Positions 1 through 5,344 of a DNA stretch of 5,593 bases are shown in pieces. Position 1 is the first letter of the stretch. Every line of letters starts with the position of its first letter. The stretch covers positions 1-5,593 of the forward strand of contig JABDQZ010000353.1 of NCBI GenBank assembly GCA_013041975.1, given 5' to 3'. Below the pieces are notes generated by a model. That model was not told where the DNA came from. It saw nothing but the letters and a program-made list of their open reading frames with translations, and did not search any database. Made by a program: the position numbers and the translations under genes. This DNA comes from Gammaproteobacteria bacterium (lineage in GTDB: Bacteria; Pseudomonadota; Gammaproteobacteria; Chromatiales; Chromatiaceae).

Positions 1-1451
1 AACGGTTTCAGCAGCAGGCTACAGAGAAAACCACGGGCATGGTATTGATGAACCATGGCATGTTTTCTTTTGCGGATACGGCAAAAGAGTCCTATGAGCG
101 CATGATTGATTTTGTGCAGCGCGCCGAGGATTACCTTGAGAAACACAATGCCTGGAAACTGCCAGATACCACCCGTGCTTCCAATCCGGTGTTTTCACGT
201 ATTGCCATTGCTGAACTGCGTAAAGCGATTTCCAAAGTGGCCAATACCCGCATGATGCTCAAAGTGGATTCTTCTGACAGTGCAGTGAGTTTTGCACGCA
301 GAGACGATATCGAAATAATCTCTCAGAGTGGTCCTGCAACACCCGATCATGTCATTCGTACCAAGCGTCTGCCACAGATCGGACATGAGGTTGACGGTTA
401 CGTCGAAGCCTACAAAAACTATTTCAACGAACATGCTGCCAATGCCCGTTCATCAGTGACGATGCTTGATCCGGCCCCCCGAATCATTCTCGACAAGCAA
501 CTGGGGCTGCTTACAGCAGGAAAATCAGCAGCAGAATTACGCATCAACAACGATATCTATTCGCATACCGTGGAAATTATCCAGCGCGCCGAAATGCTGG
601 ATAGCTGGCAGGCGTTACCGGCAAAAGATGTTTTCGATGTTGAGTACTGGGAACTGGAGCAGGCCAAGCTTAAAAAAGGGGGAGCTGCACCAGAATTTAA
701 AGGCGAAGTGGTTTTAATCAGTGGCGCCGCTTCAGGTATTGGCAAAGCCTGCGTCGACTCATTCATGAAGCAGGGTGCAGCTGTTGTGGGACTCGATATT
801 AATCATGCCATCACGGACTTGTACCAATCGGATAATTTTCTTGGCCTGGTGTGCGATGTCACCCATGCTGATGATGTTGATGCCTGCCTCGATAGGACAG
901 TCGCACATTTTGGTGGCCTGGATATGCTGGTATTAAATGCGGGAATGTTTCCTGGTGGAACACGCATCGCCGAACTGGATGATGCACAGTGGCAACAGGT
1001 CATGTCAGTTAACCTGGATGCCAACCTGCGTATGATGCGTGAATGCCATCCTTTATTGAAGCTTGCTCCCCGCTATGGCCGCGTTGTGGTTATCGGTTCC
1101 AAAAACTACCTGGCACCAGGGCCGGGAGCAGCGAGTTATTCAGCTTCCAAAGCGGCATTGAATCAACTTGCCAGAGTCGCAGCCCTGGAGTGGGGTGGAG
1201 ATGGTATTCGTATCAACTCCCTGCATCCCGATGCTGTGTTTGATACAGCCATCTGGACAGAAGCAGTGCTCAAGTCTCGTGCGGAACATTATGGTCTGGC
1301 AGTTGAGCAGTACAAAACCAAAAATATACTCAAGACTGAAATTACTTCTCATGATGTAGCCGAACTGGCCGCTGCCATGTGTGGGCCGCTGTTTGCCCGA
1401 ACCACGGCTTCGCAGGTGCCGGTTGATGGTGGTAATGACAGGGTGATCTGA
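1..1451 (+). CDS. Bifunctional class II aldolase / short-chain dehydrogenase, 3' part (5' end outside window)
   Basis: The frame is open from base 3 to the TGA at 1449-1451, so the ATG at 39 is internal and the true start lies left of the window. About 482 residues are visible; the family is usually near 680, so roughly 200 N-terminal residues are missing. Numbering from the ATG at 39, residues 1-40 are the end of a class II aldolase domain with the NHG motif, whose His6 matches a metal ligand. Residues about 95-215 match the linker typical of this fusion family (PDHVIRTKR, LDPAPR, VEYWELEQAK). Residues about 220-470 are a complete NAD(P)-binding SDR domain: SGAASGIG at 228-235, Asp253 after strand 2 (suggests NAD), NAG at 300-302, Asn324, Ser354, and YSASK with Tyr367 and Lys371. 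It resembles rhamnulose-1-phosphate aldolase/alcohol dehydrogenase fusions, but the substrate cannot be read from the sequence. It would be cytoplasmic. Confidence 0.93.
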   Translation, partial: RFQQQATEKTTGMVLMNHGMFSFADTAKESYERMIDFVQRAEDYLEKHNAWKLPDTTRASNPVFSRIAIAELRKAISKVANTRMMLKVDSSDSAVSFARRDDIEIISQSGPATPDHVIRTKRLPQIGHEVDGYVEAYKNYFNEHAANARSSVTMLDPAPRIILDKQLGLLTAGKSAAELRINNDIYSHTVEIIQRAEMLDSWQALPAKDVFDVEYWELEQAKLKKGGAAPEFKGEVVLISGAASGIGKACVDSFMKQGAAVVGLDINHAITDLYQSDNFLGLVCDVTHADDVDACLDRTVAHFGGLDMLVLNAGMFPGGTRIAELDDAQWQQVMSVNLDANLRMMRECHPLLKLAPRYGRVVVIGSKNYLAPGPGAASYSASKAALNQLARVAALEWGGDGIRINSLHPDAVFDTAIWTEAVLKSRAEHYGLAVEQYKTKNILKTEITSHDVAELAAAMCGPLFARTTASQVPVDGGNDRVI

Positions 1452-1497
1452 ATAATCGAGACCGATCTGCTTGCGGCTTAAGAGTATTTCAGTTCAT

Positions 1498-2007
1498 TCA
1501 TGATGATAATACCTGTTTCCACTGTCTGAATTTTTCTTCACGTTTTATTGAGGCATTGGCCGGGCTGGTCGAAGGTAATCCTGTATAGCGGATATCAGGA
1601 AAGTCTGCCTGAATGGTTTTCATTACGTTGCGCCTGAAAACTTCTTCCGACTTTTTACCATTGAAAAAGATATGCCTGATTGAACGATGCTGTTTAAGAA
1701 AACCAGCGAAATCATTGGGCACCATGCTGTCTTTCCTGATGTCGGAATCGAGGCTTCCTTGCCGGTGACAATGCTGTAGAACATCCCACAGTGCAATATC
1801 ATTTTCTTTGAGTTTTATAATTCGCTCTTCATAGGAGAGGGATAAATCGAATTTCAGTAGTTCAGATATGAATGGCCAGAACAGGTTTCGGGGGTGAGCG
1901 TAATACTGATTGGCTTGAAGCGATTTAATACCAGGCATCGAACCGAGAATGAGTGTATGTGAATTAGCTGAAGCTATCGGCGGAAATGACTCTAAAAGAC
2001 CAGACAC
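1498..2007 (-). CDS. Hypoxanthine (deoxyinosine)-DNA glycosylase, UDG superfamily family 6
   Basis: A 169-residue protein of full family length. It probably excises hypoxanthine (from deaminated adenine) from DNA to start base-excision repair in the cytoplasm. Motif 1 is GSMPG at 22-26, followed by YYAHPRNLFW at 35-44; Asn41 is the likely counterpart of the asparagine reported as important in family 6 enzymes. ALWDVL (72-77), FFNG (114-117) and the motif 2 region LPSTSPAN (144-151) complete the fold signature. The start is GTG at 2007: the frame stays open upstream to a TGA at 2107-2109, but no ATG, GTG or TTG occurs there in frame. A GAGGT element at 2023-2027 lies about 15 nt upstream, which is further than usual. 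The gene follows the flavoprotein gene on the same strand, with a large palindrome between them, and converges on the aldolase/SDR gene. Confidence 0.88.
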   Translation of the reverse strand: MSGLLESFPPIASANSHTLILGSMPGIKSLQANQYYAHPRNLFWPFISELLKFDLSLSYEERIIKLKENDIALWDVLQHCHRQGSLDSDIRKDSMVPNDFAGFLKQHRSIRHIFFNGKKSEEVFRRNVMKTIQADFPDIRYTGLPSTSPANASIKREEKFRQWKQVLSS

Positions 2008-2020
2008 AATAAACCCGAAT

Positions 2021-2027
2021 TCACCTC
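2021..2027 (-). promoter_or_regulatory. Possible ribosome binding site of the glycosylase gene, long spacing
   Basis: The minus strand reads GAGGTGA here. It is the only Shine-Dalgarno-like sequence before the GTG start at 2007. The gap of 13 nt after GAGGTGA is longer than optimal, so translation may be weak. It sits four bases from the outer end of the inverted repeat at 2031-2147, so folding of that element could affect its accessibility. Confidence 0.4.
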
Positions 2028-2030
2028 GTA

Positions 2031-2147
2031 GATCGATTCGTGCCCATATAGTCTTTTCAGGACTTTCGAAAACAGGGATGTTTTCGATGAGCGGACATGG
2101 ATGTATTCATAGTGTTCCTGAAAAGACTATATGGGTACGGATTGATC
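2031..2147. repeat. Long inverted repeat with structured centre, dispersed-repeat-like element
   Basis: Arms 2031-2062 and 2116-2147 are inverted copies. The inner 20 bp (2043-2062 against 2116-2135) match perfectly; the outer 12 differ at three positions. If transcribed on the plus strand, all three become G-U pairs, giving an unbroken 32-bp RNA stem; on the minus strand they are A-C mismatches. The 53-nt centre holds a second perfect hairpin (TCGAAAAC at 2066-2073 with GTTTTCGA at 2080-2087, 6-nt loop) and two near-identical decamers, ACAGGGATGT at 2072-2081 and ACATGGATGT at 2095-2104. The element nearly fills the gap between two minus-strand genes. No T-tract follows either arm, so it is not a classical terminator. 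I recall similar palindromes carrying GGATGTATTCA in gammaproteobacterial intergenic regions, but could not check this. No transposase is present. Confidence 0.85.
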
Positions 2148-2152
2148 GATCT

Positions 2153-3565
2153 CTAAAGAGGCACCAATTCAGTAATAGGTGTCTCATTCTTAGCATCAAC
2201 CTTGCTATAAAGATCATACAACGCCGCCTGCAAGGCCTCTTCGATTACCGGATGATAAAATGGCAACTGCAACAATTGACCGACAGTCATATCCTGCTGA
2301 ATACACCACGCCAGCAAATGCCCTAGGTTTTCACCCTTGGCCGCAATCATTTCTGCACCCAATAACTTGCCCGAAGCCTTGTCAGCATAGACACGAATAA
2401 TGCCCTTGTTCTTGGCCATGATCAGTGCGCGCCCAACGGGAGCCATCTTGATTTCACCAATAGCGGTGGTATCCGGATCAAGATCAGCAAAGCGACCCCC
2501 AACACTGACAATATTTGGATCACAGAAGGTGATAAATAACGGTGTTTTACGCTTGAATCCCTGGATGCTGTCATTCGTTGCATTAAAACCGGCAATTCGA
2601 CCTTCATCACCGGCTTCATGAAGAAGTTGACTGTCACCATTGGCATCGCCAGCCAGGAACAGATGGGTATCAGCAATCTGCATGGTATTCAGATCATAAT
2701 CAGGAATGCCATTGTCATTGAGTGTTACACCGGCGTTTTCGATAGAAAGTTTATCGATGTTCGGATGGCGACCAATGGCGACCAGGATTTTATCAACGGT
2801 TTTAGTTTTTTTACCAGCGGTAATTTTCAGCATGCCATCATCAGTTTCGGTGATTTCTGCTGCATGTCCGAGCCATAAAGGCATTTCACTGCCAAGGATG
2901 TCTACCGCCATGGAGGCAACATCAGGATCAGAAATACCACCAATAGTTTCCAGCTGATCAATACCGACAACATCCACGCCAAGGCGATGTAATGACTGTC
3001 CTATTTCAAGCCCGATAACGCCTAGCCCGATGACGGCCATGGAAGAGGGCAGTGTTTCCTGTTCAAAAAAATCATCCGTAGTCAGTACCTTGTCACCAAA
3101 GGCTTTCCATGGGCCTGGAACAATGGGAGCAGAACCTGTGGCAATAATGATTCTGTCTGCACGGATACGCTGGCCATTATCGATTTCAAGCAGATTGGGC
3201 TCAACAAAATGTGCATAACCTTCAATAAACTGCTCATCACTCATGTTGTCGGTTGAATTGGACAACACGCGATCAACAAAGGTATCTCGCAAGTCCTGTA
3301 CATACTCCATCGCTTCAGCCTGATCAATACGAAGGTCATCATGACCTTCCACACCGTAGCGATTGAATACCTTGCGGCGGTAAAAGTCCTCAGCAACCTG
3401 AATTACGGCCTTGGATGGCATACAGCCGACACGGGCACAGGTAGTTCCAGTATGACCACCATTGATCAATACCCAGCTTTTACCGGATGGGCGAACTTTA
3501 CTCAATGAATAGAGACCAGCGCTTCCTGATCCAATAATGGCAACATCAACTTTACGTTCTTCCAC
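2153..3565 (-). CDS. Dihydrolipoyl dehydrogenase-like FAD/NAD disulfide oxidoreductase
   Basis: A 470-residue member of class I pyridine nucleotide-disulfide oxidoreductases, of normal length for dihydrolipoyl dehydrogenase. The FAD-binding GSGSAG is at 12-17. The redox disulfide is Cys43/Cys48 within TTCARVGCMPSK. ATGSAP is at 142-147. The NAD-binding GLGVIG is at 180-185, with Asp203 at the end of the next strand suggesting NAD. The second FAD motif, LAGDA, is near 304-308, and the C-terminal catalytic HPxxxE (His438, Glu443) is present. A mercuric-reductase C-terminal cysteine pair is absent, and no N-terminal lipoyl domain is present. I chose the GTG at 3565 because TGAGGT at 3574-3579 lies 8 nt upstream; the in-frame GTG at 3580 overlaps that site and has no ribosome binding site of its own. 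No 2-oxoacid dehydrogenase or lipoyl-carrier gene is near, so the physiological partner is unknown. Confidence 0.88.
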   Translation of the reverse strand: MEERKVDVAIIGSGSAGLYSLSKVRPSGKSWVLINGGHTGTTCARVGCMPSKAVIQVAEDFYRRKVFNRYGVEGHDDLRIDQAEAMEYVQDLRDTFVDRVLSNSTDNMSDEQFIEGYAHFVEPNLLEIDNGQRIRADRIIIATGSAPIVPGPWKAFGDKVLTTDDFFEQETLPSSMAVIGLGVIGLEIGQSLHRLGVDVVGIDQLETIGGISDPDVASMAVDILGSEMPLWLGHAAEITETDDGMLKITAGKKTKTVDKILVAIGRHPNIDKLSIENAGVTLNDNGIPDYDLNTMQIADTHLFLAGDANGDSQLLHEAGDEGRIAGFNATNDSIQGFKRKTPLFITFCDPNIVSVGGRFADLDPDTTAIGEIKMAPVGRALIMAKNKGIIRVYADKASGKLLGAEMIAAKGENLGHLLAWCIQQDMTVGQLLQLPFYHPVIEEALQAALYDLYSKVDAKNETPITELVPL

Positions 3566-3573
3566 TTGGGAGT

Positions 3574-3579
3574 ACCTCA
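3574..3579 (-). promoter_or_regulatory. Ribosome binding site that decides the flavoprotein start
   Basis: The minus strand reads TGAGGT, 8 nt before the GTG at 3565-3563. This favours that GTG over the in-frame GTG at 3580-3578, which would shift the protein by only five residues and whose codons include the Shine-Dalgarno itself. Confidence 0.6.
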
Positions 3580-3607
3580 CATGGTATGTTTGTTCTTATG
3601 GGAATGT

Positions 3608-3637
3608 ATTATAAAAGAGGATTTTAATGATTATGAA
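3608..3637 (-). promoter_or_regulatory. Candidate sigma70 promoter for the flavoprotein gene
   Basis: On the minus strand a perfect TATAAT lies at 3613-3608. A poor -35 candidate, TTCATA (three of six consensus bases) at 3637-3632, lies 18 bp upstream. Transcription would begin near 3601, giving a leader of about 35 nt. The -10 match is the main support; the weak -35 suggests low basal activity or dependence on an activator. Confidence 0.4.
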
Positions 3638-3648
3638 AAAATAATCAT
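3627..3648. promoter_or_regulatory. AT-rich inverted repeat overlapping the flavoprotein -35 region, candidate operator
   Basis: ATGATTAT at 3627-3634 and ATAATCAT at 3641-3648 are perfect 8-bp inverted copies separated by six bases. The site overlaps the candidate -35 of the minus-strand promoter, where a dimeric regulator could act. Such AT-rich palindromes also occur by chance in AT-rich intergenic DNA, and the regulator is unknown. Confidence 0.3.
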
Positions 3649-3682
3649 AGCTTTAAATGGCTGGATTTAGTGGGGTAAGGGC

Positions 3683-3710
3683 TTGTTTGCAAGATCAGAA
3701 TATTTATAAT
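3683..3710 (+). promoter_or_regulatory. Candidate sigma70 promoter for the ComEA-like gene
   Basis: A perfect -10 TATAAT lies at 3705-3710, with TTGTTT (three of six consensus bases) at 3683-3688 and a 16-bp spacer. Transcription would start near 3717, exactly where a perfect hairpin begins, leaving a leader of about 59 nt before the ATG at 3776. It diverges from the flavoprotein promoter about 95 bp away. Confidence 0.45.
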
Positions 3711-3716
3711 TGACAA

Positions 3717-3739
3717 TATCTGCAACGGATTTGCAGATA
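3717..3739 (+). promoter_or_regulatory. Perfect hairpin at the predicted 5' end of the ComEA-like mRNA
   Basis: TATCTGCAA at 3717-3725 and TTGCAGATA at 3731-3739 are perfect 9-bp inverted copies around a 5-nt loop. If the promoter at 3683-3710 is correct, this is the first structure in the transcript, where such stems can protect mRNA from 5'-end decay. It could equally be a DNA operator site just downstream of the promoter. Confidence 0.45.
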
Positions 3740-3762
3740 CTCAATTTTATTTTAATCATGAC

Positions 3763-3768
3763 AAGGAG
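3763..3768 (+). promoter_or_regulatory. Strong ribosome binding site that fixes the ComEA-like start
   Basis: AAGGAG lies 7 nt before the ATG at 3776, near-optimal spacing. This start places a canonical signal peptide at the N-terminus. The frame is open upstream to a TTG at 3710, but that codon overlaps the candidate -10 element and would bury the signal peptide. Confidence 0.85.
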
Positions 3769-3775
3769 ATGTCAC

Positions 3776-4039
3776 ATGAAAAAAATCCTTTCCTTATTTA
3801 TTCCTTTTGTATTGTTTTCAGGTTCTGTTTTCGCAGCTCCGGTGAATATCAATGAAGCAGATGCCAGCGAAATTTCTGCAGCTCTGAAAGGGATTGGCCT
3901 GAAGAAGGCCCAGGCTATAGTTGATTATCGTGAACAAAACGGTAGCTTCGCTACAGCACAAGACCTTGTGTTTGTTAAGGGTATTGGCAAAAAAACCGTT
4001 TCAAAACTCAAGGAGGATATTTTGCTGAAAAGTGAATAA
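3776..4039 (+). CDS. comEA: Small secreted helix-hairpin-helix protein, ComEA family
   Basis: An 87-residue protein. Residues 1-20 form a clear signal peptide (MKK, hydrophobic core, VFA cleavage site before APVNIN), so it acts outside the cytoplasm, probably in the periplasm. The mature part is essentially a ComEA-type helix-hairpin-helix pair: VNINEADA at 23-30, the first hairpin LKGIG at 37-41, and the second VKGIG at 67-71, each followed by a lysine-rich helix. ComEA binds double-stranded DNA during uptake in naturally competent bacteria, and short signal-peptide versions like this are common in Gram-negatives. No other competence gene is in view, so a DNA-uptake role is inferred from the family. 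The gene has its own candidate promoter, a strong ribosome binding site and its own terminator, so it is likely monocistronic. Confidence 0.9.
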   Translation: MKKILSLFIPFVLFSGSVFAAPVNINEADASEISAALKGIGLKKAQAIVDYREQNGSFATAQDLVFVKGIGKKTVSKLKEDILLKSE

Positions 4040-4064
4040 CCACAAAGCGGTTTAATTTCCATTG

Positions 4065-4103
4065 AAAAAGGCACGTTGTAAGACTCTCAACGTGCCTTTT
4101 TTA
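4065..4103 (+). terminator. Rho-independent terminator after the ComEA-like gene
   Basis: GGCACGTTG at 4070-4078 pairs perfectly with CAACGTGCC at 4088-4096 around a 9-nt loop, followed by a T6 run at 4097-4102. Five A residues at 4065-4069 extend the stem with the T-run. It lies 25 bp after the stop codon at 4037-4039. Because of the A-run it could also terminate minus-strand transcripts, though no minus-strand gene ends here. Confidence 0.93.
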
Positions 4104-4112
4104 TTGTCTATA

Positions 4113-4143
4113 CTGATCGTAACATTGGATCAGATCACGTGAT
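4113..4143. promoter_or_regulatory. Two adjacent palindromes upstream of the thioredoxin-like gene, candidate operators
   Basis: CTGATC at 4113-4118 and GATCAG at 4128-4133 are perfect inverted copies with a 9-bp spacer. They are followed at once by the perfect 10-bp palindrome ATCACGTGAT at 4134-4143. A possible -10 (GATAAT, 4141-4146) overlaps the second palindrome, but no convincing -35 accompanies it; TATACT at 4109-4114 is an alternative with the same problem. This is all the sequence between the terminator and the gene, so a promoter must be here unless there is terminator read-through. Confidence 0.35.
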
Positions 4144-4164
4144 AATCATTTAGCTGGTGAAATA

Positions 4165-5190
4165 ATGAAAATTTTATATCCTTCTCGACTCTTTTTATTG
4201 ATTATGCTGCTTTCATTCAGCTTGTTTTCGGCCGAGTCTCAAGAGAAGCTTTCCGAGGGTATGGTCAACCCGGGCTATCATGAAAAGCCCTCGTGGTTTA
4301 AGGAGTCCTTTCTGGATATTCGCGAGGATATCGAAGAAGCTACAGCTGAAAACAAACGCGTGCTGCTGTATTTCTATCAGGACGGCTGTCCCTATTGTGG
4401 GAAGCTGTTGCGAGATAATTTCGCTGATCGGGAAATCGCCGCCTATTCTCAGGAAAAATTTGATGTCATTGCCATCAACATGTGGGGAGACCGTGAAGTG
4501 ATTAATGTTAATGGCGACACGGTTTCCGAAAAGGAATTTTCCAAAAACCTCAAGGTGCAATTTACGCCGACAATGGTTTACCTGGATGAAGCCGGAAAAA
4601 AGTTGTTGCGTATCAATGGCTATTATACGCCTGATCGCTTTCTTACCGCGCTGAAATATATTGGAGAGAAAAAGGAAAAAAGCCTTTCCATCCGTGATTA
4701 TTTCAAACAGCTCAAACCTGCTAAAGCCAGTGGCAAACTCCATGCGCAACACAATACCCTGGCAAATGATCTGACAAACACATCACGTCCGCTTATCGTT
4801 TCATTCGAGCAGAAAACCTGTAAAGACTGTGATGAACTGCATGGCGATATCCTGAACAGGAAAAACGTGAAGAAAAGCCTGTCCAATTTCGAATTTGTTG
4901 CTTTGGATATGTGGTCCAATGATGAAATCACTGTGCCTGATGGACGCCGTTTGAAGATTGTGGACTGGGCACAAGAGCTTGGAATTCAATACAGCCCGAG
5001 CAAGGTGTTTTTTATTGATAACAGGGAAGTCTTTAGAACGGAAGCCTATCTCAAGTCGTTTCATACCAAGGCCGCACTGGACTATGTATCCAGTGGTGCC
5101 TACAAGACGGTTACCGAGTTTCAGCGCTATGTGCAGCAGATTGCAGATGATCTACATGCTCGTGGTATCGAATATGACCTGATGGACTAG
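4165..5190 (+). CDS. Secreted protein with two tandem thioredoxin-like domains
   Basis: A 341-residue protein. The N-terminus has a signal peptide (hydrophobic 9-22, likely cleavage after Ala23), so it is probably periplasmic. Domain 1, about 45-165, has the redox motif CPYC (Cys75, Cys78) in FYQDGCPYC and the expected cis-proline at Thr134-Pro135. Domain 2, about 200-320, has CKDC (Cys219, Cys222) and a cis-proline candidate at Ser277-Pro278. Both share the same layout, including a matching segment after the redox site (INMWGDREV and LDMWSNDEI), which points to internal duplication. Domain 1 resembles SoxW-like thioredoxins. The protein probably reduces or exchanges periplasmic disulfides; its substrate and electron donor are unknown. 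The ATG has only a weak GGTGA site at 4156-4160. There is no neighbouring dsb, ccm or sox gene to indicate a pathway. Confidence 0.87.
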   Translation: MKILYPSRLFLLIMLLSFSLFSAESQEKLSEGMVNPGYHEKPSWFKESFLDIREDIEEATAENKRVLLYFYQDGCPYCGKLLRDNFADREIAAYSQEKFDVIAINMWGDREVINVNGDTVSEKEFSKNLKVQFTPTMVYLDEAGKKLLRINGYYTPDRFLTALKYIGEKKEKSLSIRDYFKQLKPAKASGKLHAQHNTLANDLTNTSRPLIVSFEQKTCKDCDELHGDILNRKNVKKSLSNFEFVALDMWSNDEITVPDGRRLKIVDWAQELGIQYSPSKVFFIDNREVFRTEAYLKSFHTKAALDYVSSGAYKTVTEFQRYVQQIADDLHARGIEYDLMD

Positions 5191-5344
5191 GTCTGGTCGT
5201 CTTTTATGATGGCATTCAATTGCTGACAGACGGCACGTTTTCACCAGGTTTCTGGGCAATATTATTACTGCCCGCGGAAAAAGATATTGATGTCGCCCCG
5301 ATGCTTGCTTGACCTGTTTTCGATAGTGTCTGAGATTTAAGAAA

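Noticed and set aside
1452..1497. Terminator in the 46-bp gap between the convergent aldolase/SDR and glycosylase genes
   Set aside because: I see no stem followed by a T-run on either strand.
2031..2147. Intrinsic terminator between the flavoprotein and glycosylase genes
   Set aside because: The stem is very long, encloses 53 nt and has no T-tract after either arm, so it does not fit the rho-independent type.
1949..2326. Plus-strand open frame of 125 codons across the palindromic element
   Set aside because: It runs antisense into both flanking genes, crosses the repeat and has no recognisable motif.
3710..3715. Perfect TTGACA as the -35 of a ComEA-like promoter
   Set aside because: No acceptable -10 lies 16-18 bp downstream; that stretch is occupied by the hairpin. 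The overlapping TATAAT at 3705-3710 is the better promoter element.
4213..4752. Minus-strand open frame of 179 codons inside the thioredoxin-like gene
   Set aside because: It lies wholly antisense to a well-supported coding sequence and shows no recognisable domain.
5254..5273. Imperfect hairpin GGGCA...TGCCC as a terminator between the convergent genes
   Set aside because: The stem is only 5 bp plus two pairs beyond a mismatch, and no T-run follows on either strand.
5191..5344. Possible decayed gene or small RNA in the 154-bp gap
   Set aside because: There is no recognisable coding remnant, promoter or stable structure; nothing can be supported.
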